This document shows, in pieces, positions 10,660 through 21,081 of a DNA stretch of 64,000 nucleotides. The DNA is taken from NCBI RefSeq assembly GCF_947179515.1, contig NC_067472.1, positions 203,525,568-203,589,567 on the forward strand, given 5' to 3'. Made by a program: the position numbers and the translations under genes. Every line of letters starts with the position of its first letter. The first letter of the stretch is position 1. The notes under the pieces were generated by a model. The model was not told where the DNA came from, did not search any database, and was given only the letters and a program-made list of their open reading frames with translations. The DNA is from Apodemus sylvaticus. Its lineage: Eukaryota > Chordata > Mammalia > Rodentia > Muridae.

Positions 10660-12390
10660 TAAACAGAAATGTTTCTCAAATACTTTCTAAAATGTACATT
10701 GATCATTAATTTTCTTGTGATTTTCCTCATTAAAAAGGATTTCATTAGAAATAGTTAAGGTAGCGTTGCTTTCTTCTGATTCATATGAAAATTGGCTTAG
10801 TGTCCTTAATGACCAATCTCTGCTTGGAAAATTTTCTGCTATACACAGGTATTGATACAGTAAACACTTGGGGAACTGCACATAGTTAGAATCAATGTAT
10901 TTTCAAGGTACATTGGTTTGTATTTACAGGATTATAAACTGGACTAATGTCCCATGCCAAGAGATATCCTTTGCTCAGACATGTATATTCACTTTATAAA
11001 CCGGTGCATTTTTCAAGCAAGAGTGTTGTACGGTGTCTGTAATCCCACCACTTGAGGGTCTTCTACATTATAACTGTCATGGTTTGGAAGACAGAGCATG
11101 CTACACAGTTGTGTGCAGGTCAGACTAAAGTATTGGTTTGAATTCCTGTGTGAGACAAATTAAAAGAAGTGTGTATGTATAATACCTGTGGGTTATTGAC
11201 ATCCTAGTATTATCACCATGGTATTGAGAGTATTGCACATGTTAAATATATGTCATTGATTAGAACATGAAGCTATTTCTGAGTTCCCCTTTCTCAACTA
11301 TAACTTCCTAGAGAAGTATGGGTAAGGCATCTCTTTGACTTCTGTGAATCATTTTCCTGTACAATATTCCATACAATGATTTCTTTGGTAACAGGAGCTT
11401 TGTGCTCCCATTTCTACCCAGGACTCCAGCATCTCTGCCTTCCCTATAGCAGGAGCTGTTAACCTGCATTGTGTTGGGTCACTAGTGTGCTTTCTGCTTC
11501 TTGTATTGCAGAGTGTTGCAAGAGAATTACATGGATTCATACTACAATAGATATTAAATATGTCCCCATGGTAGCTGGAAAGATGGTTCCCTTTTTAACA
11601 ATACTGTTTCCATACACAGAACACACATGACCTGCAACAATCTTCATTCATTCTATTTCCAGGGAACCTGACACCTTCCTCTGGGTTCTGAAGGTAGCAG
11701 TTGTACATGTAGTACTGAGAAATTCATACATGATTTTCAAAGTTTCCTACAATTTTATAAGGAGAATTGATTTGAAGAAAATATTTAGGGCAATACTTAA
11801 GCTGTATATTCTTATTTCTTTTGAATTCTGAATATACTATGAGCTGGTCTACAAAACATTTATGCTGATCTTTCTTTGTATTCAGAGTTTTGTAAGCAAC
11901 ATTAATTGTAAGACAATCAACAGTAAAATTTTCCTTTTTTATGTATAGTATTCTACTGAAGATGCCATGTACAAATTACATCCTGCTAAAACAGCTTATC
12001 TCTGTGCTATTAAAATGAAAACCTCTATGAGGAATCACTTAGACACCCACACCTTATCTGTCCGCGTAGCCCCTCATGTGCTGTGGGATCCAACTTGCTG
12101 AACTCATGATTTGGGAGTGACCTCCCAAAATAGGTAAGGGGATATGATTATTCCCTTTGGGAACAAAGTCTTCATTGTGATCCAGGAATTGGGAATGCCT
12201 CAGAAAGGTCACTGAGTTAAAGGACAAACTAGGATTGCATTCTTCTGGAGTTGGAGTGTCTGTTATATAATTTGCGTTCTTTTAGCACTTGCTTTTACTT
12301 CTGCAAAATAGAATCATGTATGTTTGAATTATTTCAGGTACAGTATAATGTACCTCAGTCTTTTTTTCTGTAGCTCTTAATTTTACTATG
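10660..12390. other. unique AT-rich DNA
   Basis: No young repeat is recognised here. The only candidate coding content is the segment starting at 11949. A weak B1-like stretch around 11040-11080 is too short to call. Confidence 0.4.
11949..12133 (+). CDS. candidate exon 5, ending in or interrupted by TGA
   Basis: The acceptor is a T-rich tract followed by atgtatag ending 11948. In phase 0, matching the 8189-8392 exon, the segment is open for 50 codons to a TGA at 12099-12101, with cysteines at exon residues 19 and 50 and the stretch HTLSVRVAPHVLWDPTC before the stop. Beyond the TGA the same frame is open to a good donor gtaagg at 12134. Two readings are possible: a genuine C-terminus with a 3' UTR that uses the AATAAA at 12632, or a 185-bp exon carrying a premature stop, making this copy a pseudogene. 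Joined to the four preceding candidates, the coding total up to the TGA is 621 bp, an exact multiple of three. Confidence 0.42.
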
Positions 12391-12399
12391 AAGCTGTAT

Positions 12400-12500
12400 G
12401 CATTGATATTTTTATTACTTTCATTATTTACTTTATATCCTGATTGCAGTACCCTCCTCTAAGTCCCATCCTCAAAACCCCTTCTTCTATCAGTTTAATT
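12400..12500 (-). mobile_element. LINE-1 3' end fragment (antisense, short)
   Basis: The plus strand shows a T-rich run, ttactttatatcctgattgc and C-rich text typical of the reversed terminal 3' UTR of old rodent L1. Only about 100 bp remain. Confidence 0.45.
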
Positions 12501-12828
12501 TTAATTTAAAACTTTACTTAATTTATATTTAATTTTTAATTTTGGGTGGAAGTTTCCAGGGGAAAGAGTAGATGTGGTCAGACTAGAAAAGGAGTGTTAC
12601 TGGGTGGCATGTGAGAAATTCACAGAGAATCAATAAATACCATATGTTTTGAAAAGGAAAAAAGTTAGACAACCCAAAAAAGACAATAACAAAAGAAGAA
12701 AAGAAAGCTAGGATTCTCTTTAACAACTAGCTTCCAGAAATAAGGTCCACAGGAAGAAAGTCATACTAGTATTACTCAGAAAAGAGTAAGATAGGCCAAG
12801 AAATAGGTTCCTCAATTTAGAAAGTGTC

Positions 12829-13190
12829 TTAATTTATTACTGTTGCTATGATAAAACACTGATGAAAAGCAACTTACAGAGGACAGGTTAACACTTCACG
12901 ATATACTCCTTGTTACAGTTAACTACTGAGGAATGTCAGGGCCCAAACTGAAGCAATGCAGGAATCTAGAGGAAAGAACTGAAGCAGAGGCTGTGTAGGA
13001 GTGCTGCCTCATGACCCGCACCTCATACCTTTCTTTATCTCAATATAGCTCAAGGGTGGCACCATCCTGCAGATCTTGTCCTTACAAACTCCATTGTTAA
13101 TCAGGACAATATCCCATAGACTTCCCTAGACAATCGGCCAATCTGGTGTTGCAGTTTCTCAACTAAAATTCCTCTTCTCACCAACTTGTC
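12829..13190. mobile_element. rodent LTR-type interspersed repeat, TGTCTTAGT class
   Basis: Begins gtgtcttaatttattactgt and carries the family landmarks tgatgaaaagcaacttacag and gggtggcaccatcct. It is a degraded relative of the better copy at 54140-54545. I believe this is a non-coding LTR-type rodent repeat; the family name is not certain. Confidence 0.5.
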
Positions 13191-13545
13191 TTAGTCATTT
13201 TTCTATTGCTTTAATAAAGCACCGAGATTAAAGCAGCTCATAGAATGAAATACTTATTTGGTAATTAGATATCCAGAGAGATTAATGTCCTTCAAAGTCA
13301 TGACAGAGGAGCATAGCTACAGGAAGGTAGGACAACCAACAGGAAGCAGAGAGCTGGTGGCTCTCATCTTAGGCAGCAAACACGAAGCACAGAGAGTACA
13401 CTGCAAATGGCACCTGCCTTCTGTGACCTTAAATTCTAATCAATGACAAACCTCCTATGAGGAAGCCAAGCCACTTCAACCACCCAAAAGTTATCACAAC
13501 GATGGTGTCATATATTGTGATGCCTGCAGTTAAACGGCCATCCCA
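13190..13545. mobile_element. rodent LTR-type interspersed repeat, second copy
   Basis: Starts tgtcttagtcatttttctat at about 13189, directly after the previous element, and resembles the family with cacaggaagcagagagctgg-type interior and cacttcaaccacccaaa near the end. Open frames across it are not genes. Confidence 0.45.
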
Positions 13546-13559
13546 TTCAAAGCATCAAA

Positions 13560-15405
13560 ATAAAACTTTGCTTCTGTCCCCAAACCCCTGCAAAAAATCA
13601 CCAATTCAAGAAACCTTGGAAGTCATTGCTGTGATTCACCAGTCATTATGGCAGCATATCAGTTCTGAAATGTTACATTGCTTTAGTAGTTTCCCCATTC
13701 TTTGCAATATATATGAAATTTTAACTAGGTTAAGTTAGTTGCAAAGAACTTAGAGTCTCCATTTCAGACATAGACTTCATTTCACAGTTTCATATCTACT
13801 TGTAGTTACTGCTACTTTCCTTATCATTTTGGATATCAATTTTTTATTGATTTCAATTTTTTAAAGTATGTGAAGTGACAAGACAATCTTTTTTTGGCCT
13901 TCTGGTGTTACAGATATCTAGCATAATGATTGACAACTGTGTAGCTATATTTGGATAGAATAACAATATCGTTGTGACCATAACCAAAAGAGGTCAGATG
14001 ACATAAAGACATCAGTAAATACTGCTGGTAAGTCACCTGTTATGATAAAAAACATAAATGGCCACAGTGGGAAACCACAGGTGCTCATACTACAGAAGTA
14101 AAGATTTCATCCGATGCTCCTCAGGTGGAAGGTCCTACAAGTTAAGAGAACTTTTAATTAGTTATCACAGGGAACGAACAATAATATCATTCCTTGATTT
14201 CATAAATGTGTAAATATCAGAACAGCATTTTAGCATATCATGGTATTAAAGCATTGGAGAATATTTTAAACAACCCTTAAATTATGTAACTATATGTATA
14301 TATACATAGGTAAGCATACAGACACACATATATACATACATACATACATGTATATATGGCAAGGGAATTTTCATGAAGTGCCACAACATATTACCTAAAT
14401 AGCCCAATTGCTGAAACAAAGTCACAGTGACTGGTGGTCACCACATCAGTTCTAAATCAATTTTGTTTCTAGGGTGATGAAGAGAAAACAATATTAAATT
14501 GTATTTCATTTAGGTTCATCTTAAACTTTGCACTAGATAAATATAACTGTTATTTAATTGATTATACTTTACACTAATTTATACTTGTGGACATTATAGT
14601 TTGTAATCAATATTATGAAATTGAAAACATAAACTTTTTTGCTTTTGTCTGCGAACCAATAAAGTTTCATATGATTCAAAGGAAAAAAAGTTACATTATA
14701 CGCGTTCATTTAAATAAGTCAAAAGTCTGTTATATAAAACAAAAGTAGTGAACATTTATATTTTTATTACTAAAGCTACTGAAAAACTCAACAAACATTT
14801 AAAAAATATCTGTTCATGTGTATATGTGCTGAACTAAAATAATTTTTCTAGAATTATTTCCCCTCTTTGACTTAACTATCTTTTATAAAATTAGTTGAAA
14901 TCAGTAATACCATTTTTCCAATTTTTGCCTTTTGAATTCATAATTTCTAATAGTTTCTTAGGGGTAGTTTAAGAGAATCATATTAATTGGAAAGTGTTTA
15001 ACAATTCTTTACTTTGGTAGGGCAGAGCAAGGAAGGAGTCTGTGTTATTGTAGAAGCCACTAAGCTAAGACATTCACTCTCCTGGATGTCACCCTCACTA
15101 TATACCTTCTATGAAAAAAAATTATGAACTTAGAGTGAAAGAAAATATTTTGTCATCTCAGTACCACAACCTTGTAAATCTTGGTCTGTATCGATGAGAC
15201 ACTTAGAACTTGTAAAGGAACTATGGAATTGATGTATAAGCTTATAAATATTGAGGAATAAATGGACCTATAAACTAGATTTCAAACCTGCTGTATTATG
15301 TATTGGCGGGACATCAATAAACTTAACATTTTATATAAAAAGCAAACATACAGTTTTATTATATGCAGAACATGTTTCACCAGGCTTGATTCAATAATAT
15401 TTTGT
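13560..15405. other. unique AT-rich DNA
   Basis: No gene is supported. A possible splice-bounded segment at 13914-14027 has in-frame stops in every relevant phase. The stretch includes a small imperfect TA/CA tract. Confidence 0.4.
14285..14358. repeat. imperfect TATA/CATA simple repeat
   Basis: An interrupted run of TATA, CACA and CATA units (acatacatacatacatg core). Low complexity only. Confidence 0.8.
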
Positions 15406-15469
15406 TCCTCTTTTTTTGATATTTTCTTTATTTACATTTCTAGTTTTTTCTGCTTTCCATGTCTCCTCT

Positions 15470-16795
15470 ATAAAAATGGGGTACAGAGCTAAACAAAATA
15501 TTCTCAACTGAAGAATAGTGAATTGCAGAGAAGCACCTAAAGAGATGTTCAACATACTTAATCATCAGGGAAATGAAAATCTAAACAACCCTGGGATTCA
15601 ACCTCACATCAGTCTGAATGGGTAAGATTGAAAACTCAGGTGACAGCAGACTCTGGTGAGGATGTAGAGAAAGAGGAACACTCCTCCATTGTTGGTGGGA
15701 TTGCAAGCTGGTAAAATTACTCTAGAATTCAGTTTGGCAGTTCCTCAGAAAATTGGACATAGTACTACCTGAGTACCCAGATATGCCACTCCTGGGCATA
15801 TTCCTAGAAGGTGCTCCAACATGTACTAAGGACACATTTTCCACTATGTTCATAACAGCTGGATACATAATAACCAGAAGCTAGAAAGAACCTGGATGTC
15901 CCTCAACAGAGGAATGGAAACAGAAAACATTGTACAATTACACAATGAAGTACTACTCAGCTATTAAAAGCAATGAATTCATGAAATTGTTAGCAAATGG
16001 ATGGAACTAGAAAATGTCTTCCTGAGAGAGGTAACACAATCACAAGAGAACACACATGGTATGCACTCCCTGATCAGTGGATATTAGCCCAGAATCTTGG
16101 AATACCTAAGATACAATTCACAGACAGCGTGAAGCTCAAGAGGAAGGAACACCAAAGTGTGGATAGTTTGATCCTCTTAGAAGGAGGATCCAAATGCCCA
16201 TGGGGGGAGATTCAGAGACAAATTGTGGAGCAGAGACTAAGGGAAAAGCCATTCAGAGACTGCCATACCTGGAGCCCATCCCACATACAGTTACTAAACC
16301 CAGACACTATTGTGGATGCCAACAAACGCTTGCTGACAGGAGCCTGATACAGCTGTCCCCTGAGAGGCTCTGCTAGTGCCTGACAAATACAGAAGTGGAT
16401 GCTAACTGCCAACCAATGGACTGAGCACAGGGACCCTAATGGAGGATCTAGAGAAAGAAGCCAAGAAGCTATAGGTGTTTGCAGCCTCAGAGGAGGAACA
16501 ATATGAACCACCCAGTAACCCCAGAACTCTCAGGGACCAAACCACCATCAATCGAATACACATGGCGGGACCCCTGGCTCCAGTACCATATGTAGCAGAG
16601 GACGGCCTTGTTGGACACCAGTGAAAGGAGAGGCTCTTGGTCCTGTGAAGTCTGGATGCTCCAATGTAGGGGAATGGCAGGACAGGGAAGCGGGTGTTGA
16701 GGGGTTGGGGAGCAGGAGGAGGAAAGATGGGATAGGGAGTTTTGGAGGGGAAACTAGGAAAAGAGGATAACAATTGTAATGTAAATGGAATAACT
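15470..16795 (+). mobile_element. LINE-1 3' end (sense), ORF2 C-terminus and 3' UTR
   Basis: Starts in the ORF2 segment gggtacagagctaaacaaa, passes the C-terminal ORF2 region (gaggatgtagagaaagagg, ctcctgggcatat, cccctcaacagaggaat-type text), the ORF2 stop near 16087 (agtggatattag) and a long 3' UTR to an A-rich end near 16795. It is 5'-truncated to about 1.3 kb. Numerous substitutions and frame breaks mean no protein is encoded. About 55 bp just upstream (15411-15466) resemble a reversed L1 3' terminus. Confidence 0.9.
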
Positions 16796-16799
16796 AAAA

Positions 16800-17465
16800 A
16801 CAATTAAGGAAAAAAGGTAAAACAATCAATTGTATGAAAGAGACAAGAAGAGTTGGCAATACATGAATTAAACAATTCAGGAGGTTGTGTAAAAGAGAAC
16901 TATGTAGAAAGTGAACCCAGAAGACTCAATTACACACTCCTTCCCCGTGGGAAATCCAGCAGAAAGCAGGGGACAAGGATCTGTGATCATTGAATAGATA
17001 TATAATCATGGGTATATAGGAGAAATCGTGTCGTTTGCCATGAAGTGAATGGAAAATATAACTCAATGTGATTTTGTGCAGTTTCTGAGACTCATATAAA
17101 AATAAAAAGAGAACTTTCTGAGTGTGCAGTTTGTCTGAACTAGAGATTGTAAAAGAGTCTGAGACTCCACTAGCTTCATAATTCTTCCCGTTTATTTTTC
17201 AGTGCTGCACATTTCTAGTTACTATGTTTCTGTAAGTCATCAGGTGTTATTTATTTTTGTCCTGAATTGTTTTAACTTTCAGGGTATTTTGAACTTCAGT
17301 AGGAATTTTACATTTTTCCCCTATATCTGTGAAAAAATATCAGTAGACTACTGATGGATCAGTGGAGATATAGACTAGAGACGCATATGGTGGTTATTGA
17401 AGAAACTAGCAATAAAGATGAAATCTGTTCCAGGTATATAACTTCTCCATCTATACTGAAAGGAC
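16800..17465. other. unique DNA, no gene supported
   Basis: Contains a T-rich acceptor-like tract ending at 17202 followed by an open stretch to 17351, but its entry phase does not fit the upstream candidate exons and no donor with compatible phase is evident. No young repeat is seen. Confidence 0.35.
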
Positions 17466-17469
17466 TTTA

Positions 17470-17650
17470 AGTCAGCAATACACAAATATACTTACACATA
17501 TGTGTTTATTGATGTCATGTTTCAAGGAGTCAGGTAAAAGTTTGAGCATAGCTGACCATCATATGAAGAAAACTGAAATAAAATATGCACATGTTCTTAA
17601 ATAATCTTATTAAAATATCTCAGTTAACCTTGAGTGATATCTTGGCCTCA
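17470..17650 (+). repeat. local direct repeat, copy A
   Basis: A 180-bp segment whose word order recurs at 18255-18480: catatgtgtttattgatg, catgtttcaaggag, gaagaaaactgaaat, attaaaatatctcagttaac, gatatcttgg. The copies are well diverged with small indels. Could be an old tandem duplication or a pair of ancient element ends. Confidence 0.6.
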
Positions 17651-17689
17651 CCTGAGAAGAGTGTAGCAACTATGGATCACCAAGATGAA

Positions 17690-17875
17690 AATGGTCTTTA
17701 GGCATGTCTGTGAGGGGTTGTTAATTGATAGGGGAGGACCCATGCAACTGTGGACATTGCCCACCAATCCTTGGGAAGGAGGCCCTGGGCAACTAAGCAT
17801 GACCTTGGGAATCAACAAGCAAAAACAGTGCTCATTGATGCAGAAGATTCTGTTCATCATGGCTGGGAGTAGAGT
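17690..17875 (+). mobile_element. old mammalian LTR/DNA-type repeat fragment
   Basis: Contains ggcatgtctgtgaggggttg and ggggaggacccatgcaactg, landmarks of an old mammalian interspersed repeat that also appears at 26608-26975 (gtcaacttgactggg, catgtgtctgcaaggcc). Family name not assigned. Confidence 0.45.
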
Positions 17876-18254
17876 ATGCTGGAGCACAGCATTTTAGCCT
17901 TGCAGAAAGGCAACAAAGAAGAAGGGGTGCACTCCTCTGGTGGCCATCTCCTTTGCTACTGTTTATTCAACCTCAGCTTCCAGGTCAAGGAACACACACT
18001 TCCCACATTCAGAGTGGAACACCTGCATCTGTTAAACCCACCTGGAAAGTCTCTAACACATACAACTAGAAATATGCTTCTGATTTCCTAGATGATTCCA
18101 GTCAACTTCAAAGTGTATAAATCGTCAAAACGGATTTAACAGTCCCTATTTATTATTATATACCTTTCTTCAACTTTGTTTGAAAAGAGAGTGCTCAGGG
18201 AATTTAATCATCCCAGGAAGAAATTGCCATTAGCTGCAATTCCTGGCCCAAAGG

Positions 18255-18480
18255 TAAGAGAACTGCTGTCAAAGTAATTCCACACTAATGCTTTAACATA
18301 TATGTTTATTGCTGCAATGTTTCAACGAGACACGAAATACGATGGGTCTACCTGACAATTATCTGAAGAACACTGAAATGTTCCAATATACATATAATAA
18401 AACGTGCCAATATACCTAATAGAATTTATTTAAAATATCGCAGTTATCATTGAATGATTGCTTGGTACACCTTATAGTAT
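18255..18480 (+). repeat. local direct repeat, copy B
   Basis: Partner of 17470-17650: catatatgtttattgctgca, atgtttcaacgagacacg, ctgaagaacactgaaat, tttaaaatatcgcagttatc, gattgcttgg. Same orientation, about 800 bp away. Confidence 0.6.
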
Positions 18481-18484
18481 CAAA

Positions 18485-19350
18485 AGTTCAAAATTAGAAT
18501 TTCTGGTACTCAGACTTCAATATTCATTTTTTAAAAAATATTTTAAATGAAAGTTATCAATTATAAACATTAGTGAGATACAATATCATGAATAAATAAA
18601 TTTACACATTGTGGAAACTTGAAATCAGCCTAATTAGCAAATCAGTTACTTGAACCATTTGTCAATAATTTGTGTTAAGGCACTTAAAAGTTCTTCTAAG
18701 TATTTTAAAATAAATGAGACATTTTTAACTACAGTTATTCCACAGTACAATATAAACCATAATGTCTATTTTCTCAGTAATACATCAGATCTTATGACAG
18801 ATTATTTTGGGCACTGAATTATAAGCCAAACTTAGAAATCTTTGGAGGGATGCACTGAAACATCCTATGATCCTACAAGCACAACTAAATGGGTGATCTA
18901 GTGAGATCTCAGAGACCAATGGCAACAGCAGTGTTGACAGTGGAGGCTTGAGACTGTCTCAGCAATCAGGTTGAAGTCCTTTTACATCCAATCCTGCACA
19001 GGGATTTATCTGAGATAAAAATGACTGAAAGATTAATCTTGATCTTCCCTTCACCTGTCACATCCACATCCTCCCTGGGAAGTGTGTCCACAGTGTTCAC
19101 AGGCACTTCTGCCTAAATCATATGATATGCAAGGAACATAATATAGGGCGAAGACTCAGACATTTTCCTGAATAACATTGTAGTAAACAACTGAGAAAAG
19201 GGGTCAGGAGTGGTATCTTTTTGAAATAAAGAAGTAAGCTGACTCCTTTTCAAAATAACTGACAAAGGTGATGGACTCTGAGTCATCATATATTACAATT
19301 ATCAAAATGTGTGAAACTCTTAGTAAATTAATATATCTTGGGTATTTTTG
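18485..19350. other. unique DNA, no gene supported
   Basis: AT-rich sequence without recognised repeats or exons. Confidence 0.4.
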
Positions 19351-19356
19351 CTTTTA

Positions 19357-19523
19357 TTGTTTTTGTTTTTGTTTTTGTTTTTTTTCAAGACAGGGTTTCT
19401 CCGTGTAGCTCAGGCTGTACTGGAACTCACTCTGTAGACCAGGCTGGCCTCAAACTCAGAAATCTGCCTGCCTCTGCCTCCCAAGTGCTGGGATTAAAGG
19501 CGTGCGCCATCACTGCCCAGCCA
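19357..19523 (-). mobile_element. B1 SINE (antisense), well preserved
   Basis: A T-rich tail (ttgtttttgtttttg) at 19357-19385 is followed by the full reversed B1 body: gacagggtttctccgtgta, ggaactcactctgtagacca, ggctggcctcaaactcagaa, ctgcctctgcctcccaagtg and aaaggcgtgcgccatcactg. This is one of the youngest SINEs in the window. Confidence 0.95.
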
Positions 19524-19689
19524 GTATCACCTTTTATGTTTAAGTATTTAATCAATTTCTCCTTGCTTTTGTTGTCTCAAATAAGAAGCTTAATTTATTC
19601 TTCTGCATGTGGGTAGCCAGTTTTCAAACCCTCTTCATTGAAAATACTGTTCTTGTTACATGTTGTATTCTTGGCACCTTAGTAAAAAA

Positions 19690-20857
19690 ACAGTTGTCTG
19701 TGAAGGGGTAAATTTATTCACGGTTTTTTTTTTTCTTTGTTGACTCCTGTGTGTGGGTTTTTGCTTGCCAGTGCCATATTGGTTTGATTATTATAGCTTT
19801 ATTTGTAGTATATTTTCAACTTGCTTAATATGCTGTCTTCTTCATCTTTGCTCTTTCTTTCACTGGCTATTTAGGTTTTTGAAATTACATATGATTTTAT
19901 GATTATTGTTATTTTTTCAGTCAATCATTATACATTTTAAGACTTATTTTTATCTTATATATATTGGTGTTTTTGTGTGCATAATGTCTGTGCACCTATG
20001 GAGGCCAGAAGGTGTCAGCTTGCTGAGATTGGAGTTACAGATAGTTGTGAACTGGCCCTGGATGTTATAAATCAAACTCGTGTTGTCTGAACTAGCAATC
20101 AGTGCTTTTAATTGTTGGGCCATCTCTTTAGTACCATAGAAAAATCACTAAAATTTGATAGCGTTTTTGTGGATTCTACAAACTGTTTTAGGTAATATGG
20201 AAATTTTGACAATATTAATTCATCTCTGGGCAGGAGATGGCTTCTGTTTATTTGTCTTCTTCGATTCACTTCATTAGTTTTTATAGTTTTCAACTCTAGA
20301 ACTTATATGACCTTGGTTATATTATTTTAACGTACTTTTAGAGCAATTATAAATAAGATTGCTTTCCAGTTTCTTTTTGTCTGCTAGTTTGTTGCTTACA
20401 TAGAAAATTATTGTTTATTGATTTTGTATCTGGCAATTTTAGTAAATTTGTTGATTAACTTTATGTGGAGTCCTTAGATTTTTCTATACATGTCCTCATG
20501 CCTTCGGGAAGCAGGAAACCTTTAAGTCCTTTATTCCCTTTTGGAAGCATTTTATTCTTTCTCTTGATTACAGAAATAGAGTAAGCAACCATCTTGTCCT
20601 GATTTTACCAGAAAAATGTCCAACTCTTGGCCATAGACTTTAATGTTAGCTATGCGATTGTCATTCACACCTGGTGCTGGAGGGAATGTCTTTTCTTCAC
20701 ACATTATGGATATCATGAAAGCTCTTAAATTTTGTCAAATGCCTTTTTGTGACTGTTATGGTGACCATACGGCCTTTTGATTATAGTAATCAGGTATAGG
20801 TTTGCATACTTTGAATAAACCCTGTATACTTGCAATAAATCCCATATGATCACAAAT
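19690..20857 (-). mobile_element. ancient mammalian LINE-1 (antisense), ORF2 region
   Basis: Very diverged L1 on the minus strand. Landmarks shared with old mammalian L1 ORF2 are the ccagtgccatattggtttga and attatagctttatttgtagt stretch near 19770-19810, and gattttgtatctggcaattt and ttagtaaatttgttgatt near 20420-20455. It is interrupted by a B3-type SINE at 19955-20135 and abuts the younger L1 at 20858. No frame remains. Confidence 0.6.
19955..20135 (-). mobile_element. B3-type SINE (antisense)
   Basis: Reversed B3/B2-class tRNA-derived SINE: ctatggaggccagaaggtgt, ggagttacagatagttgtga and aatcagtgcttttaattgtt followed by gggccatctcttt, the reversed tRNA-like promoter head. Nested in ancient L1 sequence. 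Confidence 0.75.
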
Positions 20858-21081
20858 CTTTTTTTACATTTCAAATGATTTCCCCTTTCCTGCACCCTCC
20901 CTGAAAGTCCCATAAGCTCTCTTCCCTCCCCCTGTTCCCCAATCAACCCCTTCCTGCTTCCTGTCCTGGTATTATCCTACACTGCTGCACTGAGCCTTTC
21001 CAGGACCAGGGGCCTCTCCTTCCTTCTTCTTGGGAATCATTTCATATGTGAATTGTTTCTTGAGTATTCTGAGCTTCTGGG

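Noticed and set aside
13914..14027. Splice-bounded 114-bp segment with gtaagt donor
   Set aside because: All relevant phases contain stops; at best a decayed exon.
17203..17351. Possible exon after a strong acceptor (tttatttttcag)
   Set aside because: An internal donor would leave a 51-bp intron to the next acceptor, too short, and entry phase does not match the upstream candidate exon.
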